Positions 1 through 7,228 of a stretch of 23,332 nucleotides of DNA are shown here, one piece after another (within the stretch, counting starts at the first letter, position 1; every line of letters begins with the position of its first letter). The stretch comes from Candidatus Caenarcanales bacterium (GTDB lineage Bacteria; Cyanobacteriota; Vampirovibrionia; Caenarcaniphilales; Caenarcanaceae), in the NCBI GenBank assembly GCA_947489925.1, contig CANLFK010000013.1, positions 1 to 23,332 on the forward strand, given 5' to 3'. The notes under the pieces were generated by a model. The model ran no database searches, was not told the origin of the DNA, and saw only the letters and a list, made by a program, of their open reading frames with translations. A program made the translations under genes and the position numbers.

Positions 1-304
1 AAAATAATAATATTATTATCTTTTTCATAGTTCTAGTTATTATATTATTAAATCAAAAAGATAAAGCATTTATTTCAAAGTCAAATCAGGGGGAGTGTAA
101 TTTAATTTAGCTTTCATTCCTTCAGAGTTTATCTGAATATTATAAGAATAAGCCTCTTGATTAATTAAATCATTCCTCAAAAGCTCCTCTTCTTAAAGTT
201 ATCTTTATTTAATGCTAGGTATTAAGCCTTTTGACTAAATACAGACCTCTCTTGTATATTTATTGTTTTAAATGAAATAATTTATTGACTTATTGTTTAT
301 ATTA
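1..304. other. AT-rich leading intergenic region, no convincing gene
   Basis: This stretch is very AT-rich and holds no complete gene that I can support. On the minus strand a short frame from a TTG at 180 to a stop at 70 would encode 36 residues (ending YTPPDLTLK). It reads rather like a protein tail, but an in-frame stop lies directly upstream at 193-195, so it could at most be a decayed C-terminal fragment. A NuoJ gene, which normally precedes nuoK, is not present here. A TTGACT at 285-290 resembles a -35 box, but I found no convincing -10 partner. Confidence 0.5.
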
Positions 305-694
305 ATGAAAAATTTTAGCTTATTAATAAAGTTATTTTTGCTTTTGCTAGTCATTGGAATTTTTAGTATTTGTACTTTAATACAAGTTTCTTCTCTTGCC
401 AAATACTTGACTTTAGGAGCGGCTTTATTTTGCATTGGTTTATATGGAGTTTTGACCAGTAATAGTATTTTAAAGACCTTAATTAGTCTCGAAATTTTAT
501 TCAATGCTGCCAATTTAAATTTAATTGCTTTTTCTCGTTTTACCGATTTGGCCTTTGTGCGTGGGCAAGTTTTTTCTTTATTTGTGATGGCAATTGCCTC
601 AGCTGAAATTGCAATTGGCTTAGCTTTAATTATTAATATTTATAATTTAAAGAAAATCTCGCAAGTCTCTGAGCTTAATCAATTAAAGGAGTAA
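305..694 (+). CDS. nuoK: NADH-quinone oxidoreductase subunit K (NuoK/NdhE family)
   Basis: Small membrane subunit of respiratory complex I, acting in proton translocation in the cytoplasmic membrane. After a hydrophobic N-terminal stretch, the protein shows the family pattern ALFCIGLYGVLTS, then SLEILFNAANLNLIAF and RGQVFSLFVMAIASAEIAIGLALI. The two conserved membrane glutamates are visible as E63 and E101, counted from the ATG at 305. The wording from RGQVF onward closely resembles cyanobacterial NdhE. The family is usually about 100 residues; this one is 129 because of about 28 extra N-terminal residues that look like a fourth membrane helix. An in-frame TTG at 293 is also possible, but the ATG is preferred; neither has a clear Shine-Dalgarno. 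It lies 10 nt before ddl, with no nuoJ or nuoL beside it. The family is clear; the true start is uncertain. Confidence 0.87.
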   Translation: MKNFSLLIKLFLLLLVIGIFSICTLIQVSSLAKYLTLGAALFCIGLYGVLTSNSILKTLISLEILFNAANLNLIAFSRFTDLAFVRGQVFSLFVMAIASAEIAIGLALIINIYNLKKISQVSELNQLKE

Positions 695-704
695 ATTATA
701 TTTT

Positions 705-1619
705 ATGCGTAAAGATTCGAAAATAGTTGTTATTGCTGGCGGAATCTCTGGTGAAAGAGAAATTTCTTTAAGGTCTGGTCGAGCTTGTTTTGCCGCTTTA
801 GATCGAAAAGGTTATAATGTTTCATTGCTGGATATTCAGTGTTTGGAGCAATTGATTGAGTTAAAAACTGCTGGTTCAATTGAATATGCTTTTTTGTGTA
901 CTCATGGTAATTTTGGTGAAGATGGTAAATTACAGTCGGTTTTGGAATGGCTGAAAATACCTTATACTGGCTCAAAAGTATTAGCAAGTGCTATTTGTAT
1001 GAATAAGTTTTTTACTAAGCAAATTTTAAAAGCTAATAATATTGAATCCGCCAGAGGAAGCTTACTTAGTGATATTAATAAAGAGAGCTTAAATTTTCCT
1101 TTAATGTTAAAAACTTTAGAATCTGGTTCAAGTATTGGTGTAGTCAAAGTTAATTCATTAGAAGATTTAGAAGATCAAATATTTAAAATGCCTGAAAGCC
1201 TTAATGAATGGATGATTGAAGACTTTATGGAAGGTCGGGAAATAACAGTTAGTTTATTAAAAATACAAAATAAATTAACTGTTTTACCAATTTTAGAAAT
1301 TAAAAGTAAAAATGAGTTTTATGACTTAGAAGCCAAATATACAAAAGGTTTAACCGAATTTATTTTGCCAGCTCCTTTAGAAAAAGACCTTTTGAAAAAA
1401 ATTGAATCAATAGCCATTCGTTGTTTTAGAGCTTTAAATTGCAAAGGTTATGCACGGGTAGACATGATTATTAGCAAAGCAGACCCAAGTAAAATTATTG
1501 TTTTGGAATTAAATACTTTACCCGGTATGACTGATACTAGTGATTTGCCAGCCCAAGCCAAAGAAGCAGGTATTGAATTTGATGATTTGGTTGAATTAAT
1601 GCTTCAGACAGCTAGCTAA
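705..1619 (+). CDS. ddl: D-alanine--D-alanine ligase
   Basis: ATP-grasp ligase that joins two D-alanines in the cytoplasm to make the terminal dipeptide of peptidoglycan precursors. The 304 residues match the usual family length. The N-terminus carries GGISGEREISLRSG, with E17 at the place of the substrate-binding glutamate. The middle has HGNFGEDG and YTGSKVLASAICMNK, followed by the ATP-binding region MLKTLESGSSIGVVKV. The C-terminus has ARVDMII and LELNTLPGMTDTSDLP, which supply the metal ligands and the D-Ala-binding loop. The usual KP before the serine loop reads KT here, a minor deviation. It begins at the ATG at 705, 10 nt after nuoK, and ends 4 nt before the next gene, so the three are probably co-transcribed. 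No Shine-Dalgarno is visible. Confidence 0.96.
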   Translation: MRKDSKIVVIAGGISGEREISLRSGRACFAALDRKGYNVSLLDIQCLEQLIELKTAGSIEYAFLCTHGNFGEDGKLQSVLEWLKIPYTGSKVLASAICMNKFFTKQILKANNIESARGSLLSDINKESLNFPLMLKTLESGSSIGVVKVNSLEDLEDQIFKMPESLNEWMIEDFMEGREITVSLLKIQNKLTVLPILEIKSKNEFYDLEAKYTKGLTEFILPAPLEKDLLKKIESIAIRCFRALNCKGYARVDMIISKADPSKIIVLELNTLPGMTDTSDLPAQAKEAGIEFDDLVELMLQTAS

Positions 1620-1623
1620 AATT

Positions 1624-1941
1624 ATGAAAGCAAAAATGATCAAGAATAAAAATATTTATGCTTTAAGTTTTTTATTTTTGTTAATTTTATTTACTCGCTC
1701 ATTGCGTGCCGAAGAGAATGAAGAAATAAAAATCCCAAAAGATAGTTTAGTTTTACAAGGAGGCTTAGAATGGAGAATTTGCCCCAAAGATAAGCCAATT
1801 AAAGGAAATATAAATAATTTGAAAAATACCAAAATTTATCATTTGCCCGATGCTTCTGCCTACAAAAGAACAAATCCTGAAAATTGTTTTGAAACTGAAA
1901 CGGAGGCAATTCAGGCGGGCTTTCGCAAGAGTTTTAATTAA
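1624..1941 (+). CDS. small secreted protein with a sunset-like (SSD) domain
   Basis: A 105-residue protein with a signal-peptide-like start: a basic N-terminus, a hydrophobic core at about residues 11-24, and a likely cleavage after SLRA near residue 29. The C-terminal half reads IKGNINN, KIYHLPDASAYKRTNPENCF and TETEAIQAGFRKS. This resembles the small domain described as IKGN..IYHLPG..YY..T.PE.WF.TE.EA..AGYRKA, often attached to secreted nucleases or surface proteins. Its molecular role is not established. Two cysteines (C53, C88) could form a disulphide after export, and C88 stands where the domain usually has tryptophan. It follows ddl by 4 nt, which suggests expression with a cell-wall gene. 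The family assignment comes from motif memory only. An alternative ATG lies at 1636. Confidence 0.7.
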   Translation: MKAKMIKNKNIYALSFLFLLILFTRSLRAEENEEIKIPKDSLVLQGGLEWRICPKDKPIKGNINNLKNTKIYHLPDASAYKRTNPENCFETETEAIQAGFRKSFN

Positions 1942-2120
1942 AGTTTTAAAAACTCTGCTTCACTTAGTTGATTGTCAAAGAGATCGGTTTTTTGTCTTTT
2001 AAGTTAATTAGTTTTTGGAAATATTGATAATAATTTTCTTTTTTGTGTAGAATTTTATCTATAAACTATACTTGCCTAGAAATAAGCTATAAAATATTTC
2101 AAGCTTAATGATTTTTAATT
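1942..2120. other. Intergenic region upstream of the coiled-coil gene
   Basis: About 180 nt without a supported gene. It holds a candidate promoter (2043-2072) for the gene at 2121. Its left edge overlaps an 8-bp inverted repeat (AGAGTTTT at 1928-1935, AAAACTCT at 1949-1956) with no following T-run. Short protein-like frames on the minus strand cannot be joined without a frameshift. Confidence 0.5.
2043..2072 (+). promoter_or_regulatory. Candidate sigma-70-type promoter for the gene at 2121
   Basis: TTGTGT (2043-2048) and TATACT (2067-2072) are separated by 18 nt. They match the -35 and -10 consensus at four and five of six positions. Transcription would start near 2079, about 40 nt before the ATG. 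Such matches occur by chance in AT-rich DNA, so this is only a candidate. Confidence 0.4.
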
Positions 2121-3107
2121 ATGACAGATTATCAAATTGATCCCTATAAATTAAATGATGTTTTACAGCAAATTTTAGATAAGCTAGCTTTAGTAGAAAG
2201 TAAGTCTAATTCAGCTAGTCCAGAGTTTCAGGTTTTGATGAATAATTATTTAACCAAAGCTAATGAGGCCGAAAGAAATCAGGCTAGATTTGATGAAGCT
2301 TTAGAAAGATTAGATTTAGCTGAGCAAGAGAGCAAAAAATTTAAAGTTGAAAATCAAGAATTAATTGAAAGAATTCGCTCACATGAAAGAGATTTTGACT
2401 CGCTTCGTCTTGATCATCAAAGAGAAATTAATAATATAAAAGATGAATTAAATAAAATTGTTCAGTCAAAAAATGATTTGGAAGCTGTTTTATCTGAAAA
2501 ATATTCTCGTGAATTTACTTTATACAAAAGTGAAGCCGAAAGACAGATGACTCAATCACAAGCAGAAATAAATGATTTGTTGCAAACTCAAAAAAAGCTG
2601 GAAGACAAATTAAAAATCCGTTCTCAAGAAGCAGATAATGTTGAAAAAGAATTAAGTGATTTAAAAATAAAATTAGCTGATGAACAGGCTCGCATCAGAG
2701 AAGAAATTATTGAAGCAACCAAGCGATCTCATCAAATTGAACAAAGATTCCAAGATGAAAGAGAGCAAATGCTTAAACGAATTAGAGAGCTTGAATCTTC
2801 AAATGAAGAACTAAGTAGTGCTTTTACTTTAAAAGAAAGAGAATTAGAATACAAAGATGCTCTTTTAAGCCAAACTTTGAGGCAATCACCCAAAACCACT
2901 TTCAGCAATAATAATCCGAAGCCAATACCTCAAACAAGAGAAAATACCGAAGAAGAGCAACATAGTTTGACTATTAATAAAACTGCCAGTATTATGCCAA
3001 TACCAAAAAGTGAAGAGTTAATACAGGAAAATACAGAAGTACAAAGTCCCGCTCAAGACACTCCCAAAGAGAAAAAAGTTGGTGGAATTTGGTCTAAATT
3101 AAATTAA
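2121..3107 (+). CDS. Coiled-coil protein of unknown function
   Basis: A 328-residue cytoplasmic-looking protein with no signal peptide or membrane segment. Residues from about 50 to 260 are dominated by Glu, Lys, Gln, Arg and Leu with heptad-like spacing, indicating a long coiled coil. Residues from about 265 to 315 are Pro/Asn/Thr/Glu-rich and probably disordered. The protein ends in a short conserved-looking tail, GGIWSKLN. This layout suggests a structural or scaffolding role with a C-terminal docking peptide, but I do not recognise a family. Coiled coils give misleading matches to many unrelated proteins, so similarity alone would not settle the function. It stands alone, with its own candidate promoter upstream and a convergent gene downstream. 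Confidence 0.8.
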   Translation: MTDYQIDPYKLNDVLQQILDKLALVESKSNSASPEFQVLMNNYLTKANEAERNQARFDEALERLDLAEQESKKFKVENQELIERIRSHERDFDSLRLDHQREINNIKDELNKIVQSKNDLEAVLSEKYSREFTLYKSEAERQMTQSQAEINDLLQTQKKLEDKLKIRSQEADNVEKELSDLKIKLADEQARIREEIIEATKRSHQIEQRFQDEREQMLKRIRELESSNEELSSAFTLKERELEYKDALLSQTLRQSPKTTFSNNNPKPIPQTRENTEEEQHSLTINKTASIMPIPKSEELIQENTEVQSPAQDTPKEKKVGGIWSKLN

Positions 3108-3134
3108 AAAAGTAGTCTCTTGAACTTATTATAT

Positions 3135-3551
3135 TCAACGATAAATTGGAGTCCAGCCAGCAGTATTAGAAAATAAACGAATAGCTTTTACTTTTTTGCT
3201 GGGAGCTGAAAATCTATGATACAAATTGGCTGGAACTGTAATAAAATCTTTTTCACAGACTTCAATTCTAATCCACTGGTTAGCAGAGCCACGCACATCA
3301 AAAATAGAATTACCTTCCAAAAAATATCTTACTTCATCATCTGTATGCAAATGCTCTTGCCAAAATTTATTCAATAAATCGTCAGAGGTTTTTTCATCAA
3401 TAATTACTTCATCAAAAGAAGCAAATTTTCCACTACTGACCAAGTTCATCACTTCTCTTAGATCAATGTTTTCACTTCCTATTACACCAGACTCTTTTTT
3501 TAATTCAAGAGAGCTTAAAGTTTTTTGACTATTTAATTCATAGATTAACAT
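3135..3551 (-). CDS. Acireductone dioxygenase (ARD/MtnD) family cupin, short form
   Basis: The 138 residues carry the core cupin motif of acireductone dioxygenase: EHLHTDDEVRYFLEG, then FDVR, WIRIEV, ITVPANLYHRFS and IRLF. The expected metal ligands are present as H67, H69, E73 and H112. The family's known reaction is oxidation of the acireductone intermediate of methionine salvage; the product depends on whether iron or nickel is bound. The protein is shorter than the usual 160-180 residues, mainly at the N-terminus. No other methionine-salvage gene lies in the window. With all ligands intact it is probably a functional dioxygenase, but the substrate could differ. It begins at an ATG and converges on the coiled-coil gene. 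Confidence 0.85.
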   Translation of the reverse strand: MLIYELNSQKTLSSLELKKESGVIGSENIDLREVMNLVSSGKFASFDEVIIDEKTSDDLLNKFWQEHLHTDDEVRYFLEGNSIFDVRGSANQWIRIEVCEKDFITVPANLYHRFSAPSKKVKAIRLFSNTAGWTPIYR

Positions 3552-3592
3552 TAGCTTTTTTGGATTTATTATTATATTTAAAGTTTAAAGCT

Positions 3593-5476
3593 TTATTGTT
3601 TTAAATACCATTGTTCCATATTATGAGAAAGTCCAGCCGCTTTGCTAGGCATAAAGTTCCCAATATAATTTTCACGCACGGCAGTAAGGCTTTTGGGTAC
3701 CGCTAAACAAATTAAAGGTTTTTCTTCCCACAAAATAGCCTGAACTTTATCATAATATTTTCGCCTTTCTGCAAAGTTTAAATAAGCAGTTCCCTGTTTT
3801 ACATTAAAGTCAATATCTGCTTCCCAAGGTCTTAAATCATTTATTTTTTTGTCTGGTGGTCTTTGATCATAAATATGTAATCGTGAATCTGAATATAAAA
3901 AATTAGCTGAACTATTAGGCTCAAATGGATCTCCGCCGCTAAAGCCCATAATAGTAGTTTCCCAATCACCAGTCTGCGTAAGCCTTGCTACCAAATTATT
4001 AAATTCAACCACTTTAATATCTAGCTTAATACCCAATTTTGCCAAATTTTCTTTAATTAAAACAGCCATTAATTCCCGTGGAGAATTTGTCTCTGAGCTA
4101 CTACCAGCATTTGTATATAAAGAAAATTGAATTAAATTACCTTTGCCGTCATGCAAATTACCTTCAGCGTCATATTTATAACCAGCTTTTTTTAAAATAG
4201 TTTTGGCTTCTTCCAGATTAGCTTTTGGATTACATTCACGGCCTATTTGCTTATTAAAATAAATAGAATTATCTGGCTGAATCAAGCAAATTGGACTGCC
4301 CAAGCCTAAATAAATACTATTAATAATAGCTTGCCTATCAATAACTTTACTCAAAGCCGTTCGGAAAGATTTATCATTAAACCAAATGCTAGCTGGCGTT
4401 TTTTTGTTTTTTTGCAAATTAAAAGCCCAAAATATCAAAGAGCTAGATGGTCCTTGATCGTAAACCGCAAAATTGTTTTTGGATTTTACCTTTTTCAGCA
4501 AAGCAAAAGTGTCTGGATTTAAGCCCAGAAAAGGAATTTCACCCGAAGTAAACTTATAAACCTCCAAATCATCACTCGGTAAAATTAAATAAGTTAGCTT
4601 TTCAATATAAGGCAAATGCTTTTTGTCAGCGTCCAAAACATAATAATTTTTATTTTTAATATATTCAATTCTCTCACTTTTAGCATAATGATTAAGTTTA
4701 AAAGCACCGCTTACAATCAAGTCTGCTGGATTTACATCTCCACCCCAAATCGATGAAAAAACTTGCTTTTGCTTTTCAAGAGCTTTGTCTGGGCTTAAAC
4801 CTTGCTTGGCTTTTTCTAAAATCGGTTTAAAATAATGGGCGGGAGCAATTGAATAACCTAATTCACCAAGCAGGGGAGCAAAAACTCGAATTGTCTTAAA
4901 AGATACTGTATATTTATCAATAATCTTGACTTCCGGAAATTTGCCATCCACGCAAACTGTTTCTCTTGCACCAAGCCTTTCAAAGCCTTCTTTTAAAATT
5001 GTATTCCAAGTAAAATCAATATCTTCGCTAGTAATTGGCTTTCCATCAGACCATTTTAAGCCTTTCCGCAAATGAATAATAATAGTTTTGCCACCATCTT
5101 GTACTTCATAGTTTTTGGCTAAAGCTGGCAGCATTTCACCAGTCCAAGGATCTCTTTCGAGTAAGCCACTAAACATTAAACCGCTAACTTGAGAACTAGT
5201 AGCATCAGTTGAAGCCCAATAATTAAAAGTCTTTGGTCCATTACCACCCAAAGCTAAAATTAAATTACCGCCATATTTACCAGATTTACCGTGTAAAAGT
5301 TGCTTGTATTCAGTATTATTAATATTAATAGTTTGGCTTTTGTAGAGACTTTTACCATTTTCAACATCATTAATTTGTTTAATTATAATTTTATTATTTA
5401 TTTCAGACTTATCACTACAAGCACCCAAACTTAAAATACTAATAAATAAAACAGTAATAAATAATTTATTTTTCAT
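3593..5476 (-). CDS. ABC transporter substrate-binding lipoprotein, family 5 (peptide/nickel type)
   Basis: A 627-residue extracytoplasmic solute-binding protein. It starts with a lipoprotein signal (hydrophobic residues 5-17, lipobox LGAC, Cys20), so it should be lipid-anchored outside the cytoplasmic membrane. The body matches the SBP_bac_5 family: GLLERDPWTGEMLPALAKNY, IIIHLRKGLKWSDGKPITSEDIDFTW and FRTALSKVIDRQAIINSIYLGLGSP are typical segments. Family members bind oligopeptides, dipeptides, nickel or similar solutes for an ABC importer; the ligand cannot be told from this sequence. No permease or ATPase genes lie nearby, so partners must be encoded elsewhere. It lies 55 nt downstream of rplW on the same strand, at the position where rplB is usually found, and a GC-rich stem-loop repeat fills the gap. 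Confidence 0.92.
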   Translation of the reverse strand: MKNKLFITVLFISILSLGACSDKSEINNKIIIKQINDVENGKSLYKSQTININNTEYKQLLHGKSGKYGGNLILALGGNGPKTFNYWASTDATSSQVSGLMFSGLLERDPWTGEMLPALAKNYEVQDGGKTIIIHLRKGLKWSDGKPITSEDIDFTWNTILKEGFERLGARETVCVDGKFPEVKIIDKYTVSFKTIRVFAPLLGELGYSIAPAHYFKPILEKAKQGLSPDKALEKQKQVFSSIWGGDVNPADLIVSGAFKLNHYAKSERIEYIKNKNYYVLDADKKHLPYIEKLTYLILPSDDLEVYKFTSGEIPFLGLNPDTFALLKKVKSKNNFAVYDQGPSSSLIFWAFNLQKNKKTPASIWFNDKSFRTALSKVIDRQAIINSIYLGLGSPICLIQPDNSIYFNKQIGRECNPKANLEEAKTILKKAGYKYDAEGNLHDGKGNLIQFSLYTNAGSSSETNSPRELMAVLIKENLAKLGIKLDIKVVEFNNLVARLTQTGDWETTIMGFSGGDPFEPNSSANFLYSDSRLHIYDQRPPDKKINDLRPWEADIDFNVKQGTAYLNFAERRKYYDKVQAILWEEKPLICLAVPKSLTAVRENYIGNFMPSKAAGLSHNMEQWYLKQ

Positions 5477-5497
5477 TTTACTTGAAACACTTGAATT

Positions 5498-5521
5498 CCC
5501 CCTGTTAAGGGGGCTAGGGGG
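5498..5521. repeat. GC-rich stem-loop repeat, copy 1
   Basis: The sequence reads CCCCCTGTTAAGGGGG followed by CTAGGGGG. The first 16 bases form a perfect 6-bp stem (5498-5503 with 5508-5513) with a 4-nt loop, and a further G-run follows. It stands out sharply in this AT-rich region. A related element in the opposite orientation lies at 23309-23330. It fills the gap between rplW and the solute-binding protein gene. There is no T-run after the stem on either strand, so it is not a standard intrinsic terminator, though it could affect RNA processing or stability. Confidence 0.7.
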
Positions 5522-5531
5522 TACTTAAGTT

Positions 5532-5843
5532 TTATTCAATTTTAGGAAAAATATCTAATTCAATGTCTGTAAAAATATAAGCTTTTTTAGTTGGATGCTT
5601 TCTGCGAGCACCTCTTTTAGTTTTCTTTAGTTTATATCTTTCGGCCACTGTATTTATTCTCAAAACTTTACCTTTAAAAATTCGAGTAAATTCTTGGCTG
5701 ATTTGATCTTTATTAGACAAAGCATCAACTTGAAAAGTGTAACATTTATTAGCTACCAATTTAGTTGATTTCTCAGTAATAATCGGAGCTAAAATGACGC
5801 GCTTTTCTTTTCTTTCGTATTGCAATTCTTCAGTATTAGACAT
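5532..5843 (-). CDS. rplW: 50S ribosomal protein L23
   Basis: Component of the large ribosomal subunit that binds 23S rRNA near the polypeptide exit and provides a docking site for trigger factor and SRP. The 103-residue length is typical. Recognisable parts are VILAPIITEKSTKL at the N-terminus, YTFQVDALSNKDQI, and the basic loop KLKKTKRGARRKHPTKKAYI, ending in a DIFPKIE tail. Its ATG lies inside the end of rplD (8-nt overlap), indicating translational coupling. In most bacteria rplB follows directly; here the cluster stops and a solute-binding protein gene follows. Confidence 0.95.
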   Translation of the reverse strand: MSNTEELQYERKEKRVILAPIITEKSTKLVANKCYTFQVDALSNKDQISQEFTRIFKGKVLRINTVAERYKLKKTKRGARRKHPTKKAYIFTDIELDIFPKIE

Positions 5844-6513
5844 TAGTAATTACCTCTTCATTTAAACCTTTACGGAATTTTCTGGTTAAAAGCCAAGCTT
5901 CAATTTTTTTAATTGTATTTTGATCGCAAATAATCAATTGAGCATTCATCAAATCATGCGGATTCAAATTTTGCCAATGTAAGATTTTGCATTTTTCAAT
6001 ATTATTTAAGCTCTTTTGCAAATTTTTATAGGCATCTTCGCTTTGATCAACTAAAACCAAAGTTTTACGATTATCATCTCTGAAAAAACCTAATAAAGAA
6101 ATTGCTTCTTTGGTCTTTGGAACATCAAAAGCTGGAAAAGCATCAATTAAAACTAATTCCTCTTTCTTTAAAGCTAAAGCGGAACAAAGAGCTTTTAATC
6201 TGGCTCTCTTTGGCATTTTAAAAGGGCTTCTTAATTGAGATTTTGGTCCAAATATAACACCGCCCCCTCTCCACAATGGTGAACGAATTGAACCTGCTCT
6301 GGCTCGTCCAGTTCCTTTTTGTTTCCAAGGTTTAGCTCCACCACCTCGTACTTCCGACTTTGTTTTTGTTGAAGCAGTACGGACTTTACGAGTATGTTGT
6401 AGTAAAACCATTTCATGCACCAAATGCACGCTTGGCTCACTTAAAAAAACATCATCAGAAATATCTATATCGCCGATTTGTTTATTCTCTTTATTATGCA
6501 AATTAAGTTTCAT
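5836..6513 (-). CDS. rplD: 50S ribosomal protein L4
   Basis: Large-subunit protein that lines the exit tunnel and, in some bacteria, represses its own operon. The 225 residues include the diagnostic tunnel-loop segment at about residues 45-85: RGGGAKPWKQKGTGRARAG, then SPLWRGGGVIFGPK. The C-terminal globular part follows (LVLIDAF, KTLVLVDQ). The start is an ATG with a good Shine-Dalgarno, AAGGAAAG at 6516-6523 on the complement. It lies 18 nt after rplC, and its end overlaps rplW by 8 nt. Confidence 0.96.
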   Translation of the reverse strand: MKLNLHNKENKQIGDIDISDDVFLSEPSVHLVHEMVLLQHTRKVRTASTKTKSEVRGGGAKPWKQKGTGRARAGSIRSPLWRGGGVIFGPKSQLRSPFKMPKRARLKALCSALALKKEELVLIDAFPAFDVPKTKEAISLLGFFRDDNRKTLVLVDQSEDAYKNLQKSLNNIEKCKILHWQNLNPHDLMNAQLIICDQNTIKKIEAWLLTRKFRKGLNEEVITNV

Positions 6514-6531
6514 TTCTTTCCTTTTTTACCT

Positions 6532-7227
6532 TTAAACTCTTTTAATGGCTTTACCTAAATCAAAGGCCAATTTATTCCAAGTACCAGCTTTTTTGCTTAC
6601 TTGCACTACCACCAAACAACCTTTATAACCAGGTACTGAACCTTTTACCAAAGCAACTCTCTTGCCTTCAAATTCCATTAATTTAACAAGTTGTAAGTGA
6701 GAAGTAGTTCTCAAATTATTATCTCGCCCCGGCATATGCAAACCTTTTAATACCCGTCCAGGTGTTGTTCCAGCTCCAGCCGATCCAATTTGTCTATGAT
6801 GTTTTGTACCATGAGTCATTGTTCTTCTGTGCTGATTCCAACGCTGAATGCGTCCGCTAGTTCCTCTGCCAATTGGTCTGCTGGTTACATCTACTAATGA
6901 ACCCTCTTCTCCAAGTATTTCGCTAGCGTCTAAAGCTTGCCCGACTTCATATTTGTCTAATAATTCAACCGAAACTCTAAACTCTTTTAAAGTTCTGAAT
7001 AAAGCTGAATTACTCTTTTTCAAATGCCCTAGTTCTGGCTTAGTGAGCTTGCTTTCTTTGGCCGCCGCTTCGCCTCCAATTTGAATAGCATTATAACCAT
7101 GCTCTTTTTGATTTCTTTTTTCAGTAATAGCATTTTCTAAAATTTCTAAAACTGTAACTGGAACTCCATTTCCTTCTGCATCGAAGACTTGAGTCATTCC
7201 AACTTTTTTTGCCAATAAACCTAACAT
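6532..7227 (-). CDS. rplC: 50S ribosomal protein L3
   Basis: Large-subunit assembly protein near the peptidyl-transferase centre. It begins MLGLLAKKVGMTQVF, the canonical L3 start, and contains RPIGRGTSGRIQRW, TMTHGTKHHRQIGSAGAGTTPGRVLKGLHMPGR and VPGYKGCLVVV, which are diagnostic. I place the start at the ATG at 7227, giving 231 residues, rather than at a TTG at 7239. The TTG lies within the Shine-Dalgarno, and the ATG begins one base after the rpsJ stop codon. Spacing to both neighbours indicates one transcript with rpsJ, rplD and rplW. Confidence 0.96.
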   Translation of the reverse strand: MLGLLAKKVGMTQVFDAEGNGVPVTVLEILENAITEKRNQKEHGYNAIQIGGEAAAKESKLTKPELGHLKKSNSALFRTLKEFRVSVELLDKYEVGQALDASEILGEEGSLVDVTSRPIGRGTSGRIQRWNQHRRTMTHGTKHHRQIGSAGAGTTPGRVLKGLHMPGRDNNLRTTSHLQLVKLMEFEGKRVALVKGSVPGYKGCLVVVQVSKKAGTWNKLAFDLGKAIKRV

Positions 7228-7228
7228 T

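Noticed and set aside
1928..1956. Inverted repeat AGAGTTTT/AAAACTCT at the end of the small secreted-protein gene, as a terminator
   Set aside because: The stem is AT-rich and weak, the loop is 13 nt, and no T-run follows on the plus strand.
1945..2060. Protein-like minus-strand frames (a piece containing YYQYFQKLINLKDKK and one containing DLFDNQLSEAEFLKL)
   Set aside because: They lie in different frames, need a frameshift to join, have no start codon context, and frames of this length are expected by chance in AT-rich DNA.
6848..7084. Plus-strand frame within rplC
   Set aside because: It lies opposite unmistakable L3 coding sequence and has no features of its own.
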